From assembly GCF_042684585.1 (NCBI RefSeq), contig NZ_JBHULS010000003.1, positions 124,001-188,000 on the forward strand: a stretch of 64,000 nt of DNA. Direction: 5' to 3'. Within the stretch, counting starts at the first letter, position 1. Each line of letters opens with the position of its first letter. The notes under the pieces are model-generated. The model ran no database searches, was not told the DNA's origin, and saw only the letters and a list, made by a program, of their open reading frames with translations. This document shows, in pieces, positions 8,239 to 17,483 of the stretch. Both the position numbers and the translations under genes were made by a program. Source of the DNA: Algorimicrobium sediminis. Its GTDB lineage: Bacteria; Bacteroidota; Bacteroidia; Flavobacteriales; Flavobacteriaceae.

Positions 8239-9005
8239 TTTTCTGAAACTTGACCTCTATTTTTATTGAATACAGCGCGTTTTTCCAACAAATATTCTAA
8301 AACAACCACATCGGTTTTATCTTTACATCTTTCTAGAAAATCGGGTTGTTCGGACACAAAATAAAAAAACTCCCAAATAAAGCCGGGCGGAAGCGGTTGT
8401 TTGGCAAACAATGCCTCTGAAAACTTGTGTTTATAAGATTTTATTAATTCCGATTTTTCTTCCAGCTCTACACGTTTTTTTAATTCTTTGGTTCGCCCGC
8501 TTAAGGCATTAATAATAGGCGCAAAAGGAATTAAGCCGCCACCGGAAGTAGCTTCTATTAAGCGGCGTTCACTTTGTGTTTTTAACGGACCTTGGTAACT
8601 TGGAATACCGGCCTTTAAAGCCGTCATGGGTTCGCCTTCTACGTTGGACACATCGGAACGAATATTGCCCGTTAACAATTTGCCAACAACCACCTGATTT
8701 AACTCGTTTACGTGTTCCTCTAAAACTACCAATAAGGTTTGGTTATTTACAATGGTGGCATTTACCACAATTACTTGTTTTTTGTGTTGAATGGAGCTAA
8801 ACACAAGTGTATCGTTTAGAGCAACATCAATATTAAAGGCACCTTCGGCGTTGGTAATGGTAAATTTTTGTGCCGTTTGGTTTATTACGTGAATATTAGC
8901 AACCTCGGCGCTACTTTGTACCCGACCCTGCAGCGTTATTGTTTGCGCAAAAGTTAACGGGGTAAGTACAAAAAAAACGAGTATAATAAATACTTTATGG
9001 CTCAT
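8235..9005 (-). CDS. Carboxypeptidase-like regulatory domain protein, tandem paralogue 2
   Basis: 256 aa. Signal peptide 1-20 (ends LTFAQ), regulatory beta-sandwich (GRVQSSAEVANIHV, GAFNIDV, DTLVFSSIQHK), then EPMTALKAGIPSYQG and FAPIINALSGRTKEL. It is most similar to paralogue 3: the EPMTALKAGIPS core is identical. It overlaps the upstream paralogue by 11 nt (8995-9005) and the downstream one by 4 nt, so all three are one operon. No known function. Confidence 0.75.
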   Translation of the reverse strand: MSHKVFIILVFFVLTPLTFAQTITLQGRVQSSAEVANIHVINQTAQKFTITNAEGAFNIDVALNDTLVFSSIQHKKQVIVVNATIVNNQTLLVVLEEHVNELNQVVVGKLLTGNIRSDVSNVEGEPMTALKAGIPSYQGPLKTQSERRLIEATSGGGLIPFAPIINALSGRTKELKKRVELEEKSELIKSYKHKFSEALFAKQPLPPGFIWEFFYFVSEQPDFLERCKDKTDVVVLEYLLEKRAVFNKNRGQVSEK

Positions 9006-9777
9006 GAGGCTGATTTAAAAATAGCTCACTGTGCTTTTGCAAAAACTCCATACGTTGCATATCCTGTGTAACCTCCAGCAAACTGGCATCAAACCCTTGA
9101 GCTAAACAAAACGCGATAAATGCTTCAACTTGGTTTTCTGGAATAGAATAGGTTTCATGTATGTAGGCAGTTGTATAAATATCTGCTAAATCCAAAGGCC
9201 GTTGGTTGCGTAACTGCTGTAAACTTGTTTTTTTTAACGGACCATTAAGCCATTTATTAATACCCAGAATAGAAGCAAAATTAATACCATTGTAAAACAC
9301 GCCAGGATCTGTAGCTATGTTTTCGGGTTTGGTATAAGGATCCTCACCAAATTCCAAATAGCCCAAATTTCCAAAATTCATTGCAATAGCTCTCTGCACT
9401 TTTGCATCATTAATATCGGCCAGTAACACGCCTGTTAGTTTCTCCGGAAGCAATAACACCTCGCTTAATGTGTTTAAGGCTTCCACTAAAAATAAACGTA
9501 ATTTTTTTTCTGTTATAACATGTTCTGTAATAGTTACACGCCTCGTTTCATATTGCAAAGCAGATACTTCCAATATATCGTTAACCGCTACTTCAAGAGT
9601 AAAATTCCCGTTAATATCTGCCACAGCTCCCTTATTGGAGGAAACATTAAAAATGGTTACACCCTCCACATCGTTACTTGCTACCACTATACCTGCTACT
9701 AAAACACGTTTCATATTTTGCCCCATAATAGAGCCCGAAAGCAAAACGAAACTAAATATAAATAGCAAGTGTTTCAT
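8995..9777 (-). CDS. Carboxypeptidase-like regulatory domain protein, tandem paralogue 1 (most diverged)
   Basis: 260 aa. Signal peptide 1-19 (ends GSIMGQ), then the regulatory domain (VLVAGIVVASNDVEGVTIFN, GNFTLEV, DILEVSALQYE). The second half keeps the plan of the other two (FASILGINKWLNGPLKKT where they have INALSGRTK) but is much diverged and lacks the EPMTALKAGIPS core. It is the first gene of the three-gene overlapping operon and probably the oldest copy. No recognised catalytic motif. Likely a periplasmic or outer-membrane-associated structural or accessory protein; this is inference. Confidence 0.72.
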   Translation of the reverse strand: MKHLLFIFSFVLLSGSIMGQNMKRVLVAGIVVASNDVEGVTIFNVSSNKGAVADINGNFTLEVAVNDILEVSALQYETRRVTITEHVITEKKLRLFLVEALNTLSEVLLLPEKLTGVLLADINDAKVQRAIAMNFGNLGYLEFGEDPYTKPENIATDPGVFYNGINFASILGINKWLNGPLKKTSLQQLRNQRPLDLADIYTTAYIHETYSIPENQVEAFIAFCLAQGFDASLLEVTQDMQRMEFLQKHSELFLNQPHEP

Positions 9778-9889
9778 AACAGCACATTTTATTCTCTAAA
9801 ATAAGCATTTAAGCGGGCAAAACACACTGAAATAGCTAATAAACTTTTGTTAAAAACAATGTTTACCTAAATTTACAAAAATTTAAGGC

Positions 9890-10597
9890 ATGAAAAAATT
9901 ATTGTTAGCAAGCACCTCTACCGTGCACGGCAGTCCCTATTTGGCTTATTTAATGCCACGCCTAAAATCGTTTTTTAGCGGCTGCAATACGCTGCTGTTT
10001 ATTCCTTATGCACGACCCGGAGGCATGTCGCACCAAGCATACACCGAAAAAGTTAAAGAAACCTTTAAAGCTCTTAATATTACGGTTGCAGGCATACACG
10101 AATACGAATCGCCTGCCGAAGCAATAGCATCGGCCGAAGCCATATTTACTGGTGGCGGAAACACCTTTGTCTTGCTGAATAACTTGTATAAAAACAATTG
10201 TATAAACGCCCTTAAAACAGCCATAAACGGTGGTACACCTTATTTGGGAACCAGTGCTGGTAGCAATATTTGCGGATTAACTATAAACACCACCAACGAC
10301 ATGCCCATTGTGTATCCCCCATCATTTAAAGCGCTTGGCTGTCTGCCTTTTAACGTGAATCCACATTATCTAGACCCGGAACCCAACAGTACCCATATGG
10401 GCGAAACTCGCGAGACACGAATAAAAGAATTTCATACCTACCATACCTTTCCTGTAGTGGGATTACGTGAAGGGAGCTGGTTGGAGTTAAACAATCATAT
10501 ACTACAGCTAAAAGGCGCCTTTTCTGCCCGCATTTTTGAGTATAATAAACAACCATACGAGCTTAATCCGGAAGAAACACTTCAGCACCTTAACTAA
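9890..10597 (+). CDS. pepE: Dipeptidase E (alpha-aspartyl dipeptidase)
   Basis: 235 aa S51-family serine peptidase that hydrolyses Asp-X dipeptides in the cytoplasm. The nucleophile elbow GTSAGS (120-125) puts Ser122 at the active site, and His159 (NPHY) matches the family His. FTGGGNTF (86-93) is the conserved family segment, and length matches the E. coli enzyme closely. It overlaps the next gene as TAATG (stop 10595-10597, start 10597), a coupled two-gene operon with the acetyltransferase. Confidence 0.92.
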   Translation: MKKLLLASTSTVHGSPYLAYLMPRLKSFFSGCNTLLFIPYARPGGMSHQAYTEKVKETFKALNITVAGIHEYESPAEAIASAEAIFTGGGNTFVLLNNLYKNNCINALKTAINGGTPYLGTSAGSNICGLTINTTNDMPIVYPPSFKALGCLPFNVNPHYLDPEPNSTHMGETRETRIKEFHTYHTFPVVGLREGSWLELNNHILQLKGAFSARIFEYNKQPYELNPEETLQHLN

Positions 10598-11046
10598 TGC
10601 GTCATTTAAACCCATACACCGTTCGTTTAATAAATGCGGAAGAAACAATTCCCATTAGGCACGCTGTTTTAAGAATTAACAAGCCTATTGCATCCTGCTA
10701 TTTCTTGGAAGACCATGTAAACACCAGCTTTCATTTGGGTCTATTTTTTAAGAAAACCCTAATTGGGGTAGCTACTTTTTTAAAAAACAACCATCCCAAT
10801 TTTTCTGAAAATAGTCAGTACCAGCTTCGTGGCATGGCCATTTTACAGGCGCACCAAAACAAAGGTCTTGGGGGCCTTCTATTAAATCAAGGCATGCTAG
10901 AACTTAAAAAAGTACATGCTAACAGAATTTGGTGTCATGCTCGCGAGGCTGCAGTGCATTTTTATCGTAAAAACGGATTTAAAACTATTGGCGATCCGTT
11001 TTATATTACAGACATTGGTTTTCATTTTTTAATGACTCTTGACTAA
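10597..11046 (+). CDS. GNAT-family N-acetyltransferase
   Basis: 149 aa. The acetyl-CoA pyrophosphate-binding signature is seen as LQAHQNKGLGGLLL (about 84-97), the Q/RxxGxG/A-type motif, followed by FYRKNGFKTIG, typical of the GNAT C-terminus. The substrate is unknown; it could be an amino-acid or small-molecule acetyltransferase. Its start codon overlaps the pepE stop by one base, so it is translationally coupled to pepE. Confidence 0.88.
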   Translation: MRHLNPYTVRLINAEETIPIRHAVLRINKPIASCYFLEDHVNTSFHLGLFFKKTLIGVATFLKNNHPNFSENSQYQLRGMAILQAHQNKGLGGLLLNQGMLELKKVHANRIWCHAREAAVHFYRKNGFKTIGDPFYITDIGFHFLMTLD

Positions 11047-11164
11047 TTAGATTTGTTGAAAAAAAATCAAAAAATTTATACTTAAACCAACAATTCTGAA
11101 TAGGTAATGCATCTTCTTTTGTTATAAATAATCCGAATACCTTTTAGCTGTTTAATAAACCCCC

Positions 11165-11172
11165 TATCTTTG
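11165..11172 (+). promoter_or_regulatory. Bacteroidota -7 promoter element upstream of gpmI
   Basis: TATCTTTG matches the TAnnTTTG consensus of the Bacteroidota housekeeping sigma factor and lies 28 nt before the gpmI ATG. No good -33 TTG is visible. Confidence 0.6.
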
Positions 11173-11199
11173 TAAGTAAAATTATTTAGCCCGGTTATA

Positions 11200-12717
11200 A
11201 TGAATAAAAAAGTAATTTTAATGATATTAGATGGTTGGGGTAAGTCGCCCAACCCAAGCGTATCTGCCATTGATAACGCAAACACACCATTTATAGATGC
11301 GCTTTACAAAACTTATCCGCACGCCAATTTACGCACCGATGGCTTACACGTAGGACTGCCAGAAGGGCAAATGGGAAACAGTGAAGTTGGCCACATTAAT
11401 CTAGGAGCAGGGCGTATTGTATATCAAGATCTTGTAAAAATAAATTTAGCAGTTGCACATAAAACCCTTCAAAACGAAGCGGTTCTAAAAAAAGCCTTCG
11501 ACTATGCCAAAACTAACAACAAACCGGTTCATTTTTTGGGATTGGTTAGCGATGGCGGTGTACATTCGCATATAAATCATTTATTTGGTCTAATTGATGC
11601 GGCTACGCTAGCAGGTGTTTCAAAATCGTATATCCACGCTTTTACAGACGGTAGGGATGTAGACCCAAAATCTGGCTTTGGCTTTATAACCTCACTTGAG
11701 GATTATCTGGAAAACAAACCTGCCGAATTAGCCAGTATCACTGGGCGGTATTACGCCATGGACAGAGATCAGCGTTGGGAACGTATTAAATTAGCCTACG
11801 ATGCGTTGGTGCATGGTACTGGCATTCCATCCCAAAGTGCCACACAAGCTATAGCTAACAGTTACAAACAAGGAATTACAGACGAATTTATAAAACCCAT
11901 AATTCTGCTTAACGAAAATAACCAGCCCAAAGCTACCATACAAAATGGCGATGTTGTTATCTTTTTTAACTTTAGAACAGACAGAGGGCGCGAATTAACA
12001 CAAGCTTTAAGTCAGCAAGATTTTCACGAACAAAATATGCATAAGTTAAATTTGCATTATGTAACCATGACAAATTTTGATGACACCTTTAAAAACGTGC
12101 AAGTTATTTACAACAAAGATAATTTAACAGACACATTGGGCGCCGTACTGGAAAAACACCACAAACAACAAATACGGATTGCAGAAACCGAAAAATACCC
12201 ACATGTTACATTTTTCTTTTCCGGCGGCCGGGAGCAGCCTTTTAATGGTGAAACCCGGATTTTAAGAAATTCACCAAAAGTGCCTACCTACGATTTAAAA
12301 CCTGAAATGAGTGCCTACGAATTACGAGATGCATTAATTCCGGAGCTCCGCAAAGGTGCAGCCGATTTTGTGTGTCTTAACTTCGCCAATGGCGATATGG
12401 TTGGACACACCGGTGTTATGGAGGCCGCTATAAAAGCCTGCGAAGCGGTGGATACTTGCGTTAAGGATGTAGTTACTGCTGCTTTAGAAAACGGTTATAC
12501 CACGCTATTAATTGCCGACCATGGTAATTGCGAAACCATGATAAATCCAGATGGTACCCCACATACAGCCCACACTACCAACCCTGTTCCTATAATATTA
12601 ATAGATTCAGAATTAACCCATATTAAAAATGGTATATTAAGTAATGTGGCGCCCACTATTTTAAAACTTATGGGTATAGTAAAGCCAGCTGCCATGACCC
12701 AAGAAGCCCTTATATAA
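11200..12717 (+). CDS. gpmI: 2,3-bisphosphoglycerate-independent phosphoglycerate mutase
   Basis: 505 aa, the normal size. It interconverts 3- and 2-phosphoglycerate in glycolysis/gluconeogenesis using two Mn ions and a phosphoserine intermediate. DGWG at 11-14 supplies a metal-binding Asp, and MGNSEVGH (58-65) contains nucleophile Ser61. FTDGRDVDP, FNFRTDRGRE and IADHGNCE supply further substrate and metal ligands. It is preceded by a TATCTTTG promoter and followed after 37 nt by a HAD phosphatase gene on the same strand. Confidence 0.97.
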   Translation: MNKKVILMILDGWGKSPNPSVSAIDNANTPFIDALYKTYPHANLRTDGLHVGLPEGQMGNSEVGHINLGAGRIVYQDLVKINLAVAHKTLQNEAVLKKAFDYAKTNNKPVHFLGLVSDGGVHSHINHLFGLIDAATLAGVSKSYIHAFTDGRDVDPKSGFGFITSLEDYLENKPAELASITGRYYAMDRDQRWERIKLAYDALVHGTGIPSQSATQAIANSYKQGITDEFIKPIILLNENNQPKATIQNGDVVIFFNFRTDRGRELTQALSQQDFHEQNMHKLNLHYVTMTNFDDTFKNVQVIYNKDNLTDTLGAVLEKHHKQQIRIAETEKYPHVTFFFSGGREQPFNGETRILRNSPKVPTYDLKPEMSAYELRDALIPELRKGAADFVCLNFANGDMVGHTGVMEAAIKACEAVDTCVKDVVTAALENGYTTLLIADHGNCETMINPDGTPHTAHTTNPVPIILIDSELTHIKNGILSNVAPTILKLMGIVKPAAMTQEALI

Positions 12718-12754
12718 GGTGTAATTTTTATTTTTTTTGTAAGACTACCCTGTT

Positions 12755-13168
12755 ATGAATTTTACCAACAAACTTATAATTGCCGTCGATTTTGATGGTA
12801 CCATAGTAGAAGATGCGTATCCTAAAATAGGGAAAGCAAAACTATTTGCTTTTGAAACCCTAAAACGTCTTCAGGAGGAAGGCAACCGCCTTATTTTATG
12901 GACGTACAGAAGCGGCAGTCATTTAGATGAAGCAGTGGCTTTTTGTAAAGAAAATGGCTTGGAATTTTATGCCGTAAACAAAAGCTATCCGGAGGAAATT
13001 TTGGACGCAAATAAAAGTAGAAAAATACATGCCGATATTTTTATAGACGATCGAAATATAGGTGGTCTTTTGGGCTGGGGAGAAGTATACCAACTCCTTG
13101 CCAACTCCAAAGACCACCCATTAAAAGCGCCTAAAAAAAACCGATTTTTCTCGTTTTTTAAGAAATAA
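12755..13168 (+). CDS. BT0820-family HAD-type hydrolase
   Basis: 137 aa. HAD motif I is VDFDGTIVED (11-20), with nucleophile Asp12 and general acid Asp14; motif II-like WTYRSG and motif III/IV-like IFIDDRNIGG (about 95-104) follow. This compact, capless HAD protein of about 140 aa is the BT0820 type from Bacteroidota. The substrate is unknown. The C-terminus is lysine/phenylalanine-rich. Its stop (13166-13168) abuts the stop of the convergent CoA-transferase gene. Confidence 0.85.
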   Translation: MNFTNKLIIAVDFDGTIVEDAYPKIGKAKLFAFETLKRLQEEGNRLILWTYRSGSHLDEAVAFCKENGLEFYAVNKSYPEEILDANKSRKIHADIFIDDRNIGGLLGWGEVYQLLANSKDHPLKAPKKNRFFSFFKK

Positions 13169-14440
13169 CTAGCCTCTAATTAAATCGAAATAATGCTTAT
13201 CAATACCCTCTTGGTGGTCTGGATGCGCAATATTTACTAATGCTTTTACACGTTCTTTTATCGTTTTTCCGTAAATATTAGCAATACCGTACTCGGTAAC
13301 CACATAATGCACGTGCGAACGTGTCGTGACAACACCTGCTCCAGGTTTTAAGCTTGGCACTATTCTACTAATACCAGACTTTGTAGTAGATGGTAATGCA
13401 ATAATTGCCTTACCTCCTTCGCTTAATGAGGCGCCTCTAATAAAGTCCATTTGGCCACCCACACCCGAGTACATATGCGCTCCAATAGAATCGGCACAAA
13501 CCTGACCAGTAACATCTACTTCTATGGCAGAGTTTATAGCCACCATGCGCGGATTACGCTTAATAATAGATACATCGTTGGTATAGTTTGAAGCCCGCAT
13601 TTCAACAAAAGGATTATCGTCCACATAGTCGTATAAGCGTTTAGAGCCCATTAAAAACGTTGTAAGGGCACGACCTCGGTTTATACCTTTATAATTTCCG
13701 TTAATAACATCGTTTAAAATTAAATCGATAACCCCATCGGAAAACATTTCGGTATGCAAACCCAAATCCTTGTGGTTGGTTAATTGTGTTAACACCGCGT
13801 TAGGTATATTCCCAATACCCATTTGTAAGGTACTACGATCTTCAATTAAACCAGCTACGTGCCGTCCTATTTTATACTCAATTTCCGATGGCTCCACCAT
13901 TTCATGTGTAGGCAAGGCTTCATCGCACTCCACAAACACATCAATTTCAGAGGAATGGATAATACCAGCTCCGTGTGTTCGGGGCATTTGTTTGTTTACT
14001 TGTGCTATTACATAGTCGGCATTATCTATAGCTGCCAAAGTAGCTTCTACGGAAACTCCCAACGAACAATACCCGTGTCTGTCTGGCACAGAAACATGAA
14101 TAAAAGCATATTGTAGGTTTATAATGTTTCGTTTAAAAAGAATTGGTAATTCGCTTAAAAAAACGGGGGTATAGGACCCGTTTCCGGCCTTCAAGGTATG
14201 CCGAACATTTTTTCCAATAAAGAAGGAATTAACATGAAAACTATCTCGATACTCTGGGTTGGCATATGGCGCCACACCCTCGGTATGTAGTTGGCAAATT
14301 TCTACATTGCGAAGTTCTTCATGCCTAGCAGTTAAAGCGCGCAATAAAACTTGTGGCGCGGCTGCCGCTGCTTGTATATAAATTTTACTGTTAGATTTTA
14401 CGATTTTTACGGCTTCTTCTGCCGATACTGCGTTATACAT
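13169..14440 (-). CDS. Acetyl-CoA hydrolase/transferase family (4-hydroxybutyrate CoA-transferase-like)
   Basis: About 423 aa from the ATG at 14440 (MYNAVSAEEA); an in-frame TTG at 14464 could extend it by 8 residues, but a promoter-like GACCTTTG overlaps that extension. The catalytic region contains HTEMFSDG, whose Glu forms the glutamyl-CoA thioester in this family, plus QMGIGNIPNAVL and GVGGQMDF(I)RGA. Members exchange CoA between acetate and short-chain acids or act as acetyl-CoA hydrolases. The physiological acceptor here is not determinable. Single-gene unit, divergent from map. Confidence 0.88.
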   Translation of the reverse strand: MYNAVSAEEAVKIVKSNSKIYIQAAAAAPQVLLRALTARHEELRNVEICQLHTEGVAPYANPEYRDSFHVNSFFIGKNVRHTLKAGNGSYTPVFLSELPILFKRNIINLQYAFIHVSVPDRHGYCSLGVSVEATLAAIDNADYVIAQVNKQMPRTHGAGIIHSSEIDVFVECDEALPTHEMVEPSEIEYKIGRHVAGLIEDRSTLQMGIGNIPNAVLTQLTNHKDLGLHTEMFSDGVIDLILNDVINGNYKGINRGRALTTFLMGSKRLYDYVDDNPFVEMRASNYTNDVSIIKRNPRMVAINSAIEVDVTGQVCADSIGAHMYSGVGGQMDFIRGASLSEGGKAIIALPSTTKSGISRIVPSLKPGAGVVTTRSHVHYVVTEYGIANIYGKTIKERVKALVNIAHPDHQEGIDKHYFDLIRG

Positions 14441-14539
14441 AGTACATAGATTTTGTTCCTGCAAAGGTCTGAAAAAAGCCGCAGTTAAAACCTGTCAAAA
14501 GTCATATTAATTTCCAATTCCCACATGGTTTAAATTAAG

Positions 14540-14547
14540 TATCTTTG
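14540..14547 (+). promoter_or_regulatory. Bacteroidota -7 promoter element upstream of map
   Basis: TATCTTTG, 17 nt before the map ATG, fits TAnnTTTG and implies a very short leader. Confidence 0.6.
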
Positions 14548-14564
14548 CCCATATTTTTTGAATT

Positions 14565-15383
14565 ATGATTATTGTAAAAACAAGAGAAGAAATCGAGTTA
14601 ATGCGCGAAAGTGCTTTAGTGGTATCCAAAACACTAGGCATGTTAGCTAAAGAAGTTAAGCCAGGTGTAACTACACTGCAACTGGACAAATTGGCTGAAG
14701 ATTTTATTCGCGAACAAGGTGCTATTCCGGGCTTTTTAGGCTTATATAATTTCCCAAACACCCTTTGTATGAGTCCCAATGCACAAGTGGTGCATGGCAT
14801 TCCAACCAAGGAACCACTTATTGAAGGCGATATTATTTCAATAGATTGTGGCGCTATTAAAAACAACTTTTATGGCGACCACGCCTATACCTTTGCTGTA
14901 GGCGAAATAGCCCCAGAAACCCAACAACTCTTGGATGTAACCAAACAATCCTTATACGAAGGTATTCGCGAATTTAAAATAGGAAATCGCGTTGGCGATG
15001 TAGGTTACGCTATTCAAAAATACTGCGAAGACAGAGGTTACGGAGTTGTAAGAGAATTGGTAGGCCATGGTATTGGCCGTAAAATGCACGAAGATCCAGA
15101 AATGCCTAATTATGGAAAACGCGGTCGGGGGAAAAAATTTGTAGAAGGCCAAGTGGTAGCCATTGAACCTATGATAAACATGGGTACCCACCGCATTAAA
15201 CAACATAAAGATGGCTGGACCATAACAACGCTAGACAATAAACCATCGGCTCACTTTGAACACGACGTAGCCATTGTAGATGGCAAACCCGAACTGCTAT
15301 CCACCTTTGCATATATTTACGATGCATTAGGTATTGAAAGCAACGAAGAAGCCCCTTTTAGACAACAACCAATTACGCTATAA
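14565..15383 (+). CDS. map: Type I methionine aminopeptidase
   Basis: 272 aa cytosolic enzyme that removes the initiator Met. All five metal ligands are present: Asp94 (DCGA), Asp105 (GDHAYTF), His168 (GHGIGRKMHE), Glu201 (EPMI) and Glu232 (FEHDVAI), with substrate-binding His78 (VVHGIP). The start ATG 14565 gives the standard MIIVKTREEI N-terminus. The following DUF3050 gene begins 8 nt after the stop, so the two are probably co-transcribed. Confidence 0.97.
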   Translation: MIIVKTREEIELMRESALVVSKTLGMLAKEVKPGVTTLQLDKLAEDFIREQGAIPGFLGLYNFPNTLCMSPNAQVVHGIPTKEPLIEGDIISIDCGAIKNNFYGDHAYTFAVGEIAPETQQLLDVTKQSLYEGIREFKIGNRVGDVGYAIQKYCEDRGYGVVRELVGHGIGRKMHEDPEMPNYGKRGRGKKFVEGQVVAIEPMINMGTHRIKQHKDGWTITTLDNKPSAHFEHDVAIVDGKPELLSTFAYIYDALGIESNEEAPFRQQPITL

Positions 15384-15390
15384 TGTTTTT

Positions 15391-16182
15391 ATGAGTACCC
15401 AAATTAAAAAAATAGAAGAAGCCTTAACCCCGTTATTAGCACAATTAAATTCGCACAAACTTTATAGCGCCATGACCAACATAAAAGATGTTACCTGTTT
15501 TATGGAGCAGCATGTTTTTGCGGTTTGGGACTTTATGTCGCTGCTAAAAGCGCTTCAAAATAAGCTAACCTGTACGGCCTTACTTTGGATGCCGGCAAAA
15601 AACCCAGCCACAGCGCGGTTTATTAACGAAATTGTACTAGGTGAAGAAAGCGATTTAAACGAATTAGGCCAACCAAAAAGTCATTATGAAATGTATTTAG
15701 ATGCCATGACACAAGTTGGTGCTAATACAGAAACCATGCAGCAGTTTGTTAGCCAATTAGCGGCAGGAAAATCATTACACTCGTTGTTGCCCACACTGCC
15801 TATTCAACCAGAAACCGCCCAGTTTGTAGCCTTCACTTTCGATGTTATAAACACCAACGAAGCACATAAAATAGCCGCAGCCTTTACCTTTGGACGTGAG
15901 GATATTATACCCGATATGTTTTTTCAAATTATTAAACAATCGGAAAAAGAACAGGCCCTATCGTTTAGTAAACTTACTTATTATTTACAGCGTCATATTG
16001 AATTAGATGGCGACGAACACGGCCCATTGTCCTTAAAAATGATTGAAGAATTATGCGGTAACGACACCCAAAAATGGAAAGAGGTTTTAGAAATTTCTAA
16101 AACAGCCATCATAAAACGAATAAGTCTTTGGGATGGCATTGTAAACGCCATTACGCAAAACAAACAATTAGTTAGTCAGTAA
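15391..16182 (+). CDS. DUF3050 domain-containing protein (haem-oxygenase-like fold)
   Basis: 263 aa from ATG 15391 (MSTQIKKIEEAL). An upstream in-frame ATG at 15334 would overlap map by 50 nt and is disfavoured. Nearly the whole length is the helical DUF3050 domain, with conserved HVFAVWDFMSLLK (about 36-48), HYEMYLDAM and the C-terminal RHIELDGDEHGP, carrying several His and acidic residues spaced like the diiron/haem-oxygenase-like superfamily. Function is not established. It shares a likely transcript with map and precedes a methyltransferase gene by 42 nt. Confidence 0.85.
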   Translation: MSTQIKKIEEALTPLLAQLNSHKLYSAMTNIKDVTCFMEQHVFAVWDFMSLLKALQNKLTCTALLWMPAKNPATARFINEIVLGEESDLNELGQPKSHYEMYLDAMTQVGANTETMQQFVSQLAAGKSLHSLLPTLPIQPETAQFVAFTFDVINTNEAHKIAAAFTFGREDIIPDMFFQIIKQSEKEQALSFSKLTYYLQRHIELDGDEHGPLSLKMIEELCGNDTQKWKEVLEISKTAIIKRISLWDGIVNAITQNKQLVSQ

Positions 16183-16224
16183 AAAGTTTACCAAATTTTT
16201 GGACTTTTTTTACAGCGTTAAAAC

Positions 16225-16992
16225 ATGCTTAAAAATATTTTTAAAACTATTTTAAACAACGTACCCAGACCCCTGTTAATTAGGGCTAGTTATGCTGTTC
16301 GTCCTGTTTTAGACGTTTTACTAAAAGGATCGGCGTTTACCGACCCCATAAATGGCAAAAGTTACAGGTCGTTTTTACCCTATGGCTACGGTAATCAGCG
16401 CGAAAATGTTTTATCGCCAGCAACCCTATCATTGGAACGCCACCGCTTACTTTGGCTGTATTTACAGCATGAAACCGATTTTTTTTCAGCATCAAAAAAA
16501 GTGTTACACGTAGCGCCAGAACAATGTTTTTTAAAACGATTTAGAAAACTTAAAAATTTGGATTACACGACAACCGATTTGCATTCGCCCATTGCCGATG
16601 TTAAAGCAGATATTTGCAATTTACCTTTTGCAGACCATAGTTTCGACGTGGTTTTATGCAATCATGTTTTGGAACATATTCCAAACGACACTAAAGCCAT
16701 GCAAGAGCTTTACCGGGTTATGAAACCTGGAGGTTATGGTATTTTTCAAATTCCACAAGATTTAAGCAGACACACAACATTTGAAGATAACAGCATTACC
16801 GATAAAAAAGCACGCGCCGCTATATTTGGCCAATACGACCATGTGCGTGTTTACGGACGTGATTACTTTGATAAACTCCGCAGCATAGGATTTACAGTTA
16901 ACGCGGTAGATTACACAGCACAATTTACCAATGCCGAAATAACTAAATTTTGTTTGGCCAAAGGGGAACTTATTCCTGTGGTATTTAAATAG
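16225..16992 (+). CDS. Class I SAM-dependent methyltransferase
   Basis: 255 aa. The methyltransferase core begins at about residue 90: LHVAPEQCF in the motif I position, DICNLPFADHSFDVVLCNHVLEHI (motifs II-IV, about 132-155) and MKPGGYGIFQIP. Motif I lacks the usual GxGxG, as in the Methyltransf_11-type group that often acts on lipids or sugars. An N-terminal stretch of about 75 residues has no recognised domain. The substrate is unknown. Confidence 0.82.
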   Translation: MLKNIFKTILNNVPRPLLIRASYAVRPVLDVLLKGSAFTDPINGKSYRSFLPYGYGNQRENVLSPATLSLERHRLLWLYLQHETDFFSASKKVLHVAPEQCFLKRFRKLKNLDYTTTDLHSPIADVKADICNLPFADHSFDVVLCNHVLEHIPNDTKAMQELYRVMKPGGYGIFQIPQDLSRHTTFEDNSITDKKARAAIFGQYDHVRVYGRDYFDKLRSIGFTVNAVDYTAQFTNAEITKFCLAKGELIPVVFK

Positions 16993-17084
16993 GCAAATAA
17001 CACCAAACTTAATTTATTATTTTAAGCTTGGTTAAAATAAAATTTGTAGTAAACAACTAAAATAAACCCACCATACAGCGTATT

Positions 17085-17453
17085 ATGACACCTAACACTC
17101 TACTTATTACAGCAGCCACTTTTGGTTTACTAGCCGTTATTTTTGGTGCTTTTGGCGCACATGCTCTAAAAAAAATAGGAACAACAGAACAACTTCAAAG
17201 CTTTGAAGTTGGGGTTAAGTACCAAATGTATCACGCTTTATTATTGCTAGCTTTAGGCTTTGGTTTGGAAAACGTGGCATCTTTAATTTATTGGAGCTTT
17301 ACACTAGGCATTGTTTTATTTTCATTCAGTATTTACGGGTTGGTGTTAAGCGCCATAAAAGGAAAGAAATTGCGTTTTTTGGGGCCCATAACACCTTTGG
17401 GCGGTCTGCTTTTGTGCCTTGGCTGGCTCCAACTAATTATTATGGCTTTTTAA
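17085..17453 (+). CDS. DUF423 family small membrane protein
   Basis: 122 aa with four predicted transmembrane helices. The N-terminal GAFGAHALKK (about 21-30) and central MYHALLLLALG (about 48-58) are the DUF423 signature. Function is unknown. It is a single gene that converges with apbE, whose stop lies 31 nt away. Confidence 0.88.
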   Translation: MTPNTLLITAATFGLLAVIFGAFGAHALKKIGTTEQLQSFEVGVKYQMYHALLLLALGFGLENVASLIYWSFTLGIVLFSFSIYGLVLSAIKGKKLRFLGPITPLGGLLLCLGWLQLIIMAF

Positions 17454-17483
17454 ACTTTTCTGTTTGCTATAATTTATAGTGTA

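Noticed and set aside
15334..15390. Upstream start for the DUF3050 protein
   Set aside because: It would overlap map by 50 nt and add residues that are the map C-terminus read in another frame; ATG 15391 fits the family.
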